55,986 nucleotides of DNA from Candidatus Bathyanammoxibius amoris (GTDB lineage Bacteria > Planctomycetota > Brocadiia > Brocadiales > Bathyanammoxibiaceae), in assembly GCA_024451685.1 (NCBI GenBank), contig JAMXCW010000015.1, positions 1 through 55,986 of the forward strand. Direction: 5' to 3'. The translations under genes were made by a program, and so were the position numbers. Below, piece by piece: positions 49,147-55,986 of this stretch (its first letter is position 1; each line of letters opens with the position of its first letter). The notes beneath the pieces are model-generated. The model had not been told where the DNA came from, did not search any database, and saw nothing but the letters and a program-made list of their open reading frames with translations.

Positions 49147-50061
49147 TCATGCCGAAGAGAACGGTATATCCAGCCCGCAACAGGTCTCCGCAAAGACCGT
49201 CTCAAGACCTTTGCCGTGGGCGTAAGCCGCTGCGCCATCCGCCGGAAAAGCGATACCGTCAAGTCCCGCGTCGATGGCCAAACGGTCGACCGTCTGCTTG
49301 TACCTGCCCATGGGGCGGGCGCAGCCCAGAATAATGCGGGTGGAAGGCATTTTCGAGCGCGCCCGCTGGAAAAAACTACCCACCGCTTCAACCGGTGGCG
49401 GCGTGACATCCGCCATCGCCGTACCCAGGAGCGGCGTTAATATTACAATTACCAGCGCCTTCAGCTCGTACCTCGAAGTAAACTCCAGGGCTTTGTCCTC
49501 GCCCTTGAAAAGGCCGCGATGAAGCCCGAGGACTATATGTGGCATTACCGGTATTTCTCGCCGGGACAGTGCACGCAGAGAGGCCTCATAATCTTCAACT
49601 CCGGCCTCGAGATGATAAACTTCCCTTATGGTCTCATTACTGCCGATTATGTCTATGAGCACGGCGTCTACGGAAGACCGTCTGAGGCCCTCGGCCTGAG
49701 CCTCGTCCACAAGCCCGGAGTGGACAAATACCCTTAGACCCAGCCCCTTCTTAAGTTCACCCATCACGTCAAAGAACTCCTCAAGGGGAACGCGCCCGTG
49801 GACGTCGCAGCCGCCTGAGATAAGCACTCCCGTTGTGCCCGTTGAGGCGGCGCTGCGGCACGTCTCAAGGAGCTTCTCTGGCGTGGCCGCGGCCCTCATA
49901 TGTCCCAGGAGCTGTCCGCCGCAGTGTTCGCAGTCAAGCGCACACTTTTTTCCGGTGATACTTACCGGCAGGAAGTTATTGGGGTTCGCCTGCCTGAATT
50001 CTTCAGTCTCGTAGCGTTTAAGCCCCGGCGCGTAGAAGACGATTTGACCTGGTTTGCGCAT
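49147..50061 (-). CDS. Radical SAM protein next to lipoyl carrier (LipS-like candidate)
   Basis: The 304-residue protein has the cluster motif GKKCALDCEHCGG (CxxxCxxC). It has the family barrel segments VLISGGCDVHGRVP, VFVHSGLVDEAQAEGL, AVLIDIIGSNETI and MPHIVLGLHRG, and a late FAETCCGLDIP cysteine pair. It starts two bases after the lipoyl carrier stops. The recently described LipS1/LipS2 pair of radical SAM lipoyl synthases occurs with LbpA carriers in sHdr clusters. This gene could be such an enzyme or a relative, but only one is present. The function is inferred from context. Confidence 0.75.
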   Translation of the reverse strand: MRKPGQIVFYAPGLKRYETEEFRQANPNNFLPVSITGKKCALDCEHCGGQLLGHMRAAATPEKLLETCRSAASTGTTGVLISGGCDVHGRVPLEEFFDVMGELKKGLGLRVFVHSGLVDEAQAEGLRRSSVDAVLIDIIGSNETIREVYHLEAGVEDYEASLRALSRREIPVMPHIVLGLHRGLFKGEDKALEFTSRYELKALVIVILTPLLGTAMADVTPPPVEAVGSFFQRARSKMPSTRIILGCARPMGRYKQTVDRLAIDAGLDGIAFPADGAAAYAHGKGLETVFAETCCGLDIPFSSA

Positions 50062-50063
50062 TT

Positions 50064-50522
50064 TTACTTCTGTTCTTCTTCACCAAAGAGCCCTTTTTCG
50101 GTATAATCCTTATATTCCTGCTCCAGCCATGACTGTACGTCTGACGCACCCTGTACCAGGTCTTTCCTGTCTTCTTCCAGATTGTCGGGCTCTATTACCA
50201 CGAACCAGCCCTTGCCATAGGGGTCTGTGTTTACAAGGCGCGGGTCATCAAGAACCTCCCGGTTTACCTCTACAATCTTCCCGGCCACGGGCGCCTTCAG
50301 GGGGCCGATGTATTTGCCGGCCTCAAGCGAGCCGAAAGAACGCCCCTTGTTGACCGACCTGCCCGCGGGAAGTATTTTGACGTACGCCACCGTGCCCGCG
50401 GCCTTCTGGCCGAACTGGTCTAAACCCACGCGCACCTTCCCCTCCTCTACTCTCGCCCACAGGTGGTCTTTGCGGTCGTAAAGGTATTCGTCCGGGAGAA
50501 ATATGTCTTCAAACCTGGCCAT
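50064..50522 (-). CDS. Lipoyl carrier protein (GcvH/LbpA-like)
   Basis: In this 152-residue protein, residues 18-115 are the lipoyl domain (HLWARVEEGKVRVGLDQFG, GTVAYVKILPAG, NTDPYGKGW). The expected lipoylated Lys70 lies in GSLEAGKYIG. No glycine-cleavage P or T protein is in the window, and the partner genes are HdrD-like, TusA and DsrE-like. This favours an LbpA-type role in sulfur transfer over glycine cleavage (inference). It ends with a 35-residue acidic helical tail. Confidence 0.85.
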   Translation of the reverse strand: MARFEDIFLPDEYLYDRKDHLWARVEEGKVRVGLDQFGQKAAGTVAYVKILPAGRSVNKGRSFGSLEAGKYIGPLKAPVAGKIVEVNREVLDDPRLVNTDPYGKGWFVVIEPDNLEEDRKDLVQGASDVQSWLEQEYKDYTEKGLFGEEEQK

Positions 50523-50542
50523 TGCATGTACCTCGATACTTA

Positions 50543-52534
50543 TTAGAGGGACTTGAGAAGTAGCTCGGTTATGTCCATCACCTGCATCTTGCCTCCCAGG
50601 TGTTTCCTTGCGCCCTGAAACATGCGTTTACACTGCGGGCAGGCTACTACCAGCACATCGGCGCCTGTCTCCACAAACTTTTGATACGTCTTGTAAGATA
50701 TTTCAGAGGCCAGGGTAGGGTCCGCTGCCTCAAGGACACCACCGCCGCCACAACAGATACTGTTCGACCTGTTGTCACCTATCTCACGGAAATCAATGCC
50801 GGGAATTGCCCTCAAAACTTCCCTCGGAGATTCATACACGCCGGAGTTTCTCCCCAGGTCGCAGGGGTCATGATAGGTTACCTTTAAATCCTTCTTGCGA
50901 AGCTTGAGGCTGCCCTCTACCAGGAGTTCCTTAAGGAACTGGGTTGAGTGTTTGAGGGTTATGCCATTAAGGAAGGGAGAATATTCAACGTTCCAGGTCA
51001 TGTAGCATGAGGGACAATTGAAAACCACCGTGTCCGCTCCAATCTCCGTCAATTTCTCAATATTACGTTCCCTGAGCCCTTCCATCTGAGCTTTCATGCC
51101 CGCGGCCTTCAGCGGGAAGCCGCAACATATCTCTTCAGGACCCAGTATGGTAAAATCCACCCCGGCCTTCACAAGCAGGGCGGCAAATGCCTGCGGTATG
51201 TCCTGAGCCAGCGGTGAAAAGCTCGACACGCAGCCCACGTAGTACAGGACCTTTGCCCTGGATTTCCGCAGCCCTTCGTGAGGCGGCTCTTCCTCTAAAA
51301 AATCCACCCACAGCGCCCGCTCTACGTTCGGGTAGTTGAAGATGTTACCCTCGGCGGCAACACCGTCTTTTATGTGTCCGAACCCCTTGGGGAATTCGCC
51401 TGTGCCCGTGGCGTACTCCTCTCTTATCGAGTACCACATGTTCTGGAGGTCTATCTTGGAAGGGCAGACCTCGGTGCAGTAACCGCACAGGGTACAGCGG
51501 AAAGCCGCCTCGGAAAGGGTGAATAAATCCTGCCTGGAGAATTTCTTGCCGCCAAGAAGTCTTGAGGCCCACGCGGGGCCATATTTGTAGAGCAGGTGGT
51601 CCCTCATTTCTTTGAGCTTTACCACGGGCGCAATCGGGTCCATGTCGCGTCCCTTGTAGGTCTCGCAGACCCTGAGGCACTCCCCGCACCGGGTGCAGCC
51701 GGAGAATTCAATGAGCTGTTTGACGGTGAAGTTTTTTGGGGTTTTCCCGCTCGTATCAATGGAAACAAAGGAGTCCTTGTGGTCGAGCGAGTTTATCAGC
51801 ATTGTAAGGGGAGTGGTCAGCAGGTGAAAGGCCCTGGAAAAGGGGATATACGAGAAAAATGTCAGTGAGACCAGCGCGTGGAACCACCATATATATAAAT
51901 ATGAGCCATCCCGTCCCTCGACCAGAGGTGCCATAACAGATGCCATGCCGGCGCCGACAAACGACGCCCTGGATTCCACGTCGCTCGATAACAGACGGAG
52001 CCCCTCCACGGCATACCCGCTCACCAGCGATACGAGAAGCAGCGTGACCAGTACCTTGTCCTCCAGGAACGTCTTAAGGTAGGGCAGCTTTAACACGTAA
52101 CGCCTGTGCAGGGCCAGGAGAAGACCCACAAGCAGGAGCAGTCCGGCGGCGTCATTCACAAAGGCAAACCAGGGCCTGTCCTTCTCAATACTCAAAAGAC
52201 CCCAATCGGTGAACTGGTCGCCCAGACTCCCTACAAAAAACAGTATGCAAAAGCCCAGGGCCAGGGGGAAGTGCATGGGCCATCGTGTCGGGTCTCTGCC
52301 CAGGAGGGTCTTTTCAAGCAAGATGTCACGGGAGAAAAGACGAAGAATCCCTTTGCTGAAAATTGCCCTGTATAATGCCCCGGCCAGAAAGGAGAGTTTC
52401 TCCGTAAAACTGCCCTCTCTGGTCCTGCTAAGTGCGCCCCTGAGCCAGAAACTCAGGTGGGCAAGAATACCCGCGGCAAATATTGTCGTGAACAGGATCT
52501 CTGCGGCAAGAAACAGGCGTGGATATTGCTCCAA
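50543..52534 (-). CDS. Membrane HdrD-like iron-sulfur oxidoreductase
   Basis: The 663-residue protein has about five membrane helices in residues 1-270, NarI-like, with histidines (AGILAHLSFWL, WPMHFPLALGF, WWFHALVSLTFFSYIPFSR) that could bind heme b. Two 4Fe-4S motifs follow: GCTRCGECLRVCE and CTLCGYCTEVCP. Two CCG domains complete it: VGCVSSFSPLA with EEICCGFPLKA and NCPSCY; DPCDLGR with SICCGGGG and CPQCKR. CCG domains bind the noncubane cluster of heterodisulfide reductases. It probably exchanges electrons between the quinone pool and a disulfide or persulfide carrier. Confidence 0.9.
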   Translation of the reverse strand: MEQYPRLFLAAEILFTTIFAAGILAHLSFWLRGALSRTREGSFTEKLSFLAGALYRAIFSKGILRLFSRDILLEKTLLGRDPTRWPMHFPLALGFCILFFVGSLGDQFTDWGLLSIEKDRPWFAFVNDAAGLLLLVGLLLALHRRYVLKLPYLKTFLEDKVLVTLLLVSLVSGYAVEGLRLLSSDVESRASFVGAGMASVMAPLVEGRDGSYLYIWWFHALVSLTFFSYIPFSRAFHLLTTPLTMLINSLDHKDSFVSIDTSGKTPKNFTVKQLIEFSGCTRCGECLRVCETYKGRDMDPIAPVVKLKEMRDHLLYKYGPAWASRLLGGKKFSRQDLFTLSEAAFRCTLCGYCTEVCPSKIDLQNMWYSIREEYATGTGEFPKGFGHIKDGVAAEGNIFNYPNVERALWVDFLEEEPPHEGLRKSRAKVLYYVGCVSSFSPLAQDIPQAFAALLVKAGVDFTILGPEEICCGFPLKAAGMKAQMEGLRERNIEKLTEIGADTVVFNCPSCYMTWNVEYSPFLNGITLKHSTQFLKELLVEGSLKLRKKDLKVTYHDPCDLGRNSGVYESPREVLRAIPGIDFREIGDNRSNSICCGGGGVLEAADPTLASEISYKTYQKFVETGADVLVVACPQCKRMFQGARKHLGGKMQVMDITELLLKSL

Positions 52535-52592
52535 TGTATATACCTCTTAAGCACGCAAATCTTTACTATAGATGCAGGACAGAAAAATGCGG

Positions 52593-52844
52593 TTAGTCTG
52601 CCTTTTCTATAAGAATCTTCCAGAGGTCGTCAGCCTCCTGGAGGACTTCTATGGGATAGCCCTTTTTCTGGCAGAAGTTGGGGATAGTGTTCTTGGCAGC
52701 CGGTTCGTAGTCGCACATGACCTCCAGAACCTGTCCTTTTGAGAGGCCTTTCAGGGAGTCCCTGGTTTCTATGAGCGTGTAGGGACATATTTTTCCGCGG
52801 ATATCAACCGATTGTTCAGGCTGTTTTTCTCGTAAGGAAGACAT
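52593..52844 (-). CDS. tusA: TusA-family sulfur carrier, copy 1
   Basis: The 83-residue protein has the persulfide-carrying Cys20 in GKICPYTLIETRDSL, the typical CPxx motif, and a normal small alpha/beta TusA body (VLEVMCDYEPAAKNTIPNF). It lies between the DsrH-like and HdrD-like genes. It would pass sulfane sulfur between DsrE-type proteins and a downstream acceptor. Confidence 0.92.
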   Translation of the reverse strand: MSSLREKQPEQSVDIRGKICPYTLIETRDSLKGLSKGQVLEVMCDYEPAAKNTIPNFCQKKGYPIEVLQEADDLWKILIEKAD

Positions 52845-52865
52845 TGCTTCTAACGTACCTTCCGG

Positions 52866-53135
52866 CTAGGCAAAATTTATAACCTTGTTATGGACTATCA
52901 GCTCCACAAGCTGGTCGTAATCTATGAAGTCAACGTCCTCATGGAAACGGTCTTCCAGTCCCCTCTTTAGAACGTCGTCCTTCAGCACGTGAACCTTAAC
53001 CTTCGACCCCACAAAACGCCGGGCGTCAAGGTATATGCCGTCCTGTATGAGGACTACCTGCGCGTCTGCGTCCAGCTTTGCAATCTTCAGGCCGTTCTCT
53101 CCGTAAGGCTTGTTTATCAGGTACAGGTTAGCCAT
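52866..53135 (-). CDS. DsrH/TusB-like protein
   Basis: The 89-residue protein has the short DsrH layout (LYLINKPYGENGLKIAKL, AQVVLIQDGIYL, VKVHVLKDDVLKRG) and no cysteine. In DsrEFH/TusBCD complexes this subunit is structural. It follows the DsrF-like gene by 11 bases. Confidence 0.82.
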   Translation of the reverse strand: MANLYLINKPYGENGLKIAKLDADAQVVLIQDGIYLDARRFVGSKVKVHVLKDDVLKRGLEDRFHEDVDFIDYDQLVELIVHNKVINFA

Positions 53136-53146
53136 CTGGATGTCTC

Positions 53147-53500
53147 CTAGAAATCCATAACGAAATCGGCTGTCCGGATGAGCTTCAGAATCTCTTTTCG
53201 AGGAACTATTTCAAACTCGGTGCCAACGTCCCTCTCTTTTATACGACGCTCTTTCAGGGACTCTCTTTCCACTAACAGCTTGGCCCCTTCCTGTTTCTGG
53301 AGGGACGTTATATATCTTTCCGTGTCTTTTCTGTTCACGCCGTGCAGGGTAAAGTATACGCCGTCGCCCAGGTAGGCCACGGTGGCGACATTTTCGTCAA
53401 TACCGCTTGTAATACCCACGGCCGCCCTCAAGCCCTCTGTGTAAAAGACATTACCGAAGGGAGCCTGGTTTATCGTTATGAGTACCGTTCTCTGTGCCAC
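53147..53500 (-). CDS. DsrF/TusC-like protein
   Basis: The 117-residue protein is alpha/beta like DsrE/F. The start TVLITINQAPFGNVFYTEGL and ATVAYLGDGVYFTLHG match DsrF/TusC. There is no cysteine, so it is probably a structural subunit. It lies between DsrE- and DsrH-like genes, giving the same three-subunit order as TusDCB. Confidence 0.82.
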   Translation of the reverse strand: MAQRTVLITINQAPFGNVFYTEGLRAAVGITSGIDENVATVAYLGDGVYFTLHGVNRKDTERYITSLQKQEGAKLLVERESLKERRIKERDVGTEFEIVPRKEILKLIRTADFVMDF

Positions 53501-53510
53501 AGAAAGTCCC

Positions 53511-53864
53511 CTATAGTGTGATGAGGCTGTCTACCTCGCTGACCATTTCCGCAAAGTCGGGCAGCCCGCCCACCACCACGCCTTCGATATAGTCCTTCCC
53601 CTTCTCCAGGCCGCGCGCGTTGACGCATACGCCGCATGCCACAATAGTCGCCCCCTTCCGCACCAGCTCCTCAAAGCGGTCCTTGGGCACTACATCCATG
53701 TCGGGAAAGGTCTGCAGCTTTATGGGGTTGTACACGCCGTCAAGGTAGAGGAACATCTTTATCTCATGACCCTTATCAAGGGCGCTGCTGGCAATATTGC
53801 AGGCCGTCTCCCAGTTCTCAAACTGGTAAGGACCAAGGGTAAGCAGCATGCCTATTTTTGCCAT
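53511..53864 (-). CDS. DsrE/TusD-like sulfurtransferase subunit
   Basis: The 117-residue protein has IGMLLTLGPYQFENWETACN and FLYLDGVYN, then the active-site segment TIVACGVCVNARGL with Cys77 and Cys80. One of these would carry the persulfide. It is the only cysteine-bearing member of the E-F-H trio, as in known complexes. Confidence 0.87.
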   Translation of the reverse strand: MAKIGMLLTLGPYQFENWETACNIASSALDKGHEIKMFLYLDGVYNPIKLQTFPDMDVVPKDRFEELVRKGATIVACGVCVNARGLEKGKDYIEGVVVGGLPDFAEMVSEVDSLITL

Positions 53865-53882
53865 GTTAAAAAATACCCCCCG

Positions 53883-54686
53883 CTAGAAATGTACCTGACA
53901 GAACTCCTGGTAATCAATGAGCTCCTTAATGGTCGGATTCTCGCCGCAGACCGGACACTTCGGGTTCTTGCGGATACGTACCTTGCTGAACTCCATGGTT
54001 AACGCGTTGTAGAGCAGGAGCTGTCCTTTCAGGAGTGTCCCCTTGCCCAGGAGGAGTTTTATTATCTCCGTGGCCTGAATGGAGCCCACCACGCCGGGTA
54101 AGACCCCAAGGACCCCCGCTTCCTGACAGGAGGGCACAAGCTCGGCCGGCGGAGGCATTTCAAACAAACATCTGTAGCACGCCGTCTCGCCCGGAATTAT
54201 CGTGGTCACCTGGCCTTCAAACTTAAAAATAGAGCCGTGGGAAAGAGGCTTACCCGACAGCACGCACGCGTCGTTGACAAGATATCTTGTGGGAAAATTA
54301 TCGGAACCGTCAAGTATGACGTCGTAGTCTTTTATGATGTCCATTATGTTTTCTGAGGTCAGCCGCTGCATGTACGGGACTACTTCTACGTCGGGATTAA
54401 GGGCCTCAAGCGTCGCCTTCGCTGAGAGCGCCTTGGGAAAACCTATGTCCTTTGACGAATGCAGTATCTGGCGCTGCAGGTTGGAGTGGTCCACGTCATC
54501 GTCGTCGACTATACCGAGCTTTCCGACACCGGCTGCGGCAAGGTAAAAGCCCGCGGGTGAGCCCAGTCCTCCGGCGCCGACCAGGAATACCTTAGAATCA
54601 AGGAGCTTCTTTTGTCCGCGACCCCCTATCTCATTCAGTATGATATGCCTTGAATAACGCTTTATTTGTTCTTCCGAGAACTCCAT
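53883..54686 (-). CDS. MoeB/ThiF/HesA-family adenylyltransferase
   Basis: The 267-residue E1-like enzyme has FLVGAGGLGSPAGFYLAAAG for ATP, VDHSNLQRQILH and ILDGSDNFPTRYLVNDACV. PSCQEAGVLGVLPGVVGSIQ and zinc-binding CYRC and CPVC pairs complete it. These proteins adenylate the C terminus of a small ubiquitin-like sulfur carrier (ThiS/MoaD). No such carrier gene is nearby, so its partner is unknown. Placed between the two TusA genes and DsrE, it may instead use TusA or act in thiamine/molybdopterin synthesis. thiC is 8 kb away. Confidence 0.92.
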   Translation of the reverse strand: MEFSEEQIKRYSRHIILNEIGGRGQKKLLDSKVFLVGAGGLGSPAGFYLAAAGVGKLGIVDDDDVDHSNLQRQILHSSKDIGFPKALSAKATLEALNPDVEVVPYMQRLTSENIMDIIKDYDVILDGSDNFPTRYLVNDACVLSGKPLSHGSIFKFEGQVTTIIPGETACYRCLFEMPPPAELVPSCQEAGVLGVLPGVVGSIQATEIIKLLLGKGTLLKGQLLLYNALTMEFSKVRIRKNPKCPVCGENPTIKELIDYQEFCQVHF

Positions 54687-54690
54687 GCCC

Positions 54691-54960
54691 TTAATCTGTC
54701 TCCTTTTTAAATACCATCTTCCAGCTACTCTCGCCTATCTTTTCGACGGCCAGGACCTTTTGTCCTTCATTCTCCATGCTCTTCGGAACGTTCTCCACCG
54801 CGGGTTCATGGTCTACCTCTACTTCAAGGATTTCCCCAACCCTCATTTCCTCAAGCGCTAGCTTTGACTTCACGAATGTATACGGGCAAACTTCGCCCTT
54901 CAGGTCTATCTTGCGATGCGGGGTTACGTCGCTGGCGCCTTTGGCCTCACTTGCCACCAT
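54691..54960 (-). CDS. TusA-family sulfur carrier, copy 2
   Basis: The 89-residue protein has Cys25 in GEVCPYTFVKSKLALEEM, sharing the CPYT form with copy 1, then VEVDHEPAVENVPKSMENEG. It heads the ten-gene operon, directly behind a strong promoter, and may be a dedicated donor or acceptor within it. A four-base gap separates it from the MoeB-like gene. Confidence 0.88.
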   Translation of the reverse strand: MVASEAKGASDVTPHRKIDLKGEVCPYTFVKSKLALEEMRVGEILEVEVDHEPAVENVPKSMENEGQKVLAVEKIGESSWKMVFKKETD

Positions 54961-55010
54961 TATACTCCCAAGCCGGCTGAACGGCGTGTTGGCAAACTGG
55001 ACAAAACGGA

Positions 55011-55038
55011 ATTATAGCATAAAATGGTATCCTTTCAA
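55011..55038 (-). promoter_or_regulatory. Sigma70 promoter of sulfur-relay operon
   Basis: TTGAAA (55038-55033), 16 bases, perfect TATAAT (55016-55011). About 50 bases lie between it and the first ATG. Confidence 0.8.
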
Positions 55039-55062
55039 TCACTTTTTGAATGCAAAAAGAGG

Positions 55063-55090
55063 TTGACAGTATCTGCGTTGTTGTTAGAAT
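55063..55090 (+). promoter_or_regulatory. Sigma70 promoter for bifunctional nuclease gene
   Basis: TTGACA (55063-55068), 16 bases, TAGAAT (55085-55090), divergent from the sulfur-operon promoter. Confidence 0.72.
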
Positions 55091-55146
55091 TGCTTGTATT
55101 AGCGTATTTTAGGAGAATTTTGACGGGTCCTCAAGGGGTAAGAGTC

Positions 55147-55554
55147 ATGGTCAGGATGGAACTAGTGAGGATAGTGATTTCTGAGACCAGCGACCATCAG
55201 ATTATAGTTCTGAAGGAATCCCATGGCCAGCGGAGCTTCCCTATCGTCATTGGACTTCATGAGGCCTGGGCGATAGACCGTGCCGTGAAAGGGATACCGA
55301 CGCCGAGGCCGCTCACGCACGACCTGCTCAACAGCATAATGGAGGGGCTGGGAGCGGGCCTTTCACAGATAATCATAAGCGACCTGAGAAACAACACCTT
55401 CTACGCCAAGCTGATGGTCAGGGGAAACGATGACGGGGTAGTTGAGATTGATTCCCGCCCCAGCGACGCCATTGCCCTGGCGATGCAGAGAAAGACGCCG
55501 ATATTTGTTGAAGAAAAGGTCCTTGAAGAGGTCTGCAAGTGGAACAGTCCCTAA
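55147..55554 (+). CDS. Bifunctional nuclease (BFN, DUF151) domain protein
   Basis: The protein is about 135 residues from MVRMELVRIVISETSDHQ, chosen because AAGGGG lies upstream and the longer frame runs through the promoter. The BFN signatures are present: FPIVIGLHEAWAIDRAVKG, RPLTHDLLNSIMEGLGAGL and EIDSRPSDAIALAMQRKTPIF. The family is implicated in DNA/RNA cleavage and stress response, but bacterial roles are unclear. tRNA-Ser begins directly behind its stop. Confidence 0.9.
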   Translation: MVRMELVRIVISETSDHQIIVLKESHGQRSFPIVIGLHEAWAIDRAVKGIPTPRPLTHDLLNSIMEGLGAGLSQIIISDLRNNTFYAKLMVRGNDDGVVEIDSRPSDAIALAMQRKTPIFVEEKVLEEVCKWNSP

Positions 55555-55643
55555 GGAGGGATGGCCGAGTGGACTAAGGCGGCAGTCTTGAAAACTGCTG
55601 TGCGCTCTGCGCACCGTGGGTTCGAATCCTACTCCCTCCGCCA
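55555..55643 (+). tRNA. tRNA-Ser (anticodon UGA)
   Basis: The acceptor arms GGAGGGA and TCCCTCC pair fully. The anticodon stem-loop CAGTCTTGAAAACTG gives anticodon TGA. A long variable arm (GTGCGC/GCGCAC), as required for serine, and GGTTCGAATCC in the T arm are present. CCA is encoded. Confidence 0.96.
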
Positions 55644-55829
55644 TTTTGCCTGTCTTGCCGGGAACAACGTTTTTTGCCACACCTCCACAAACACGCCCCA
55701 GCAGCACTTTTACTCGCAGGCAAGCTGACGGTCGACAACGGAGACATCCCAAGGACCCTGTATTACCGTCATTCTAATTCGTATAAACGCGCGGAGGCTG
55801 ACGTCACGCCAAATGGGTGAAAATAATAG

Positions 55830-55986
55830 ATGAAGATAGGGATAATAGGTCTTGCAAACTCGGGCAAAAGCACCATCTTTAACGCCCTTACCGGACAGAA
55901 CGTCCCTGCCACCGCTTATCCCACGGCAGAGGGTAAACCCCATATCGGGATGGTAAAGGTCCCGGACGAACGGATAAAGAAACTGA
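55830..55986 (+). CDS. ychF: YchF/Obg-type GTPase, 3' truncated
   Basis: The first 52 residues are visible before the window ends: MKIGIIGLANSGKSTIFNAL with a P loop (GLANSGKST). A segment ending GMVKVPDERIKKL matches the YchF pattern before the switch region. YchF proteins are universal ribosome-associated ATPases/GTPases. No strong ribosome site precedes the ATG (AAAATAATAG). Confidence 0.85.
   Translation, partial: MKIGIIGLANSGKSTIFNALTGQNVPATAYPTAEGKPHIGMVKVPDERIKKL

Noticed and set aside
50064-50522. Plain glycine-cleavage H protein
   Set aside because: The lipoyl domain is fine, but no P or T protein is in the window and the neighbours are sulfur-transfer proteins. A glycine role cannot be excluded without the whole genome.
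55555-55643. tRNA-Ser as attachment site for the phage element
   Set aside because: It is 15 kb from the element's right end and no matching repeat was seen near either end.
1-55986. CRISPR array, rRNA operon or intact insertion sequence
   Set aside because: No regularly spaced direct repeats, no rRNA signature and no transposase-like protein were found on either strand.

Overview
The window is a bacterial chromosome segment of moderate, slightly GC-rich composition carrying one phage-derived element. The host genes suggest a Gram-negative anaerobe or microaerophile with nitrogen-oxide and sulfur chemistry: an NnrS-type membrane protein, an exported superoxide reductase, a membrane HdrD-like iron-sulfur reductase and two TusA plus DsrE/F/H-like sulfur carriers. 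No gene settles the phylum. Planctomycetota (Brocadiales) or Nitrospirota would fit, but that is a guess.

1-8.75 kb: a 5'-truncated sensor histidine kinase; a REC-REC-GGDEF-HD-GYP regulator expected to make and break cyclic di-GMP; repeat-rich spacers; an NnrS protein with extra DUF1858-like domains; and three small plus-strand genes ending at a strongly folded non-coding stretch.

8.75-40.65 kb: a tailed-phage element read almost entirely leftward. From the right: small and large terminase, portal, S78 prohead protease, HK97-type capsid, connector, tail tube, a hub-like protein, then fibre, kelch, subtilase and other surface proteins. Embedded are dTDP-sugar genes (rfbA, rfbB), two glycosyltransferases, two methyltransferases, a dual-specificity phosphatase and a plus-strand radical SAM (SPL-like) gene. 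I see no integrase, replication gene, endolysin or tape-measure gene. Three promoters in the head region share an identical arrangement of phased TTGA repeats, and three intrinsic terminators share a conserved upstream motif. An AT-rich three-gene cassette (35.4-37.2 kb) with its own promoter and hairpin sits between portal and protease. It encodes a retropepsin-like protease, a DUF5678-like protein and an unknown protein.

40.7-48.6 kb: host genes. These are an exported protein of unknown role, a B12-type radical SAM plus O-methyltransferase pair, a nuclease-like/superoxide reductase/thiC operon, and a polyprenyl diphosphate synthase.

48.6-55.0 kb: a ten-gene leftward operon: TusA-like, MoeB/ThiF-like, DsrE-, DsrF- and DsrH-like, TusA, HdrD-like reductase, lipoyl carrier (GcvH/LbpA-like), radical SAM and Nudix. 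It looks like a sulfur relay feeding a lipoyl carrier and a membrane disulfide-type reductase. With the AT-rich cassette it is the best candidate here for an undescribed system.

55.0-56.0 kb: a bifunctional-nuclease-domain protein, tRNA-Ser(UGA) and the start of a YchF/Obg-type GTPase.
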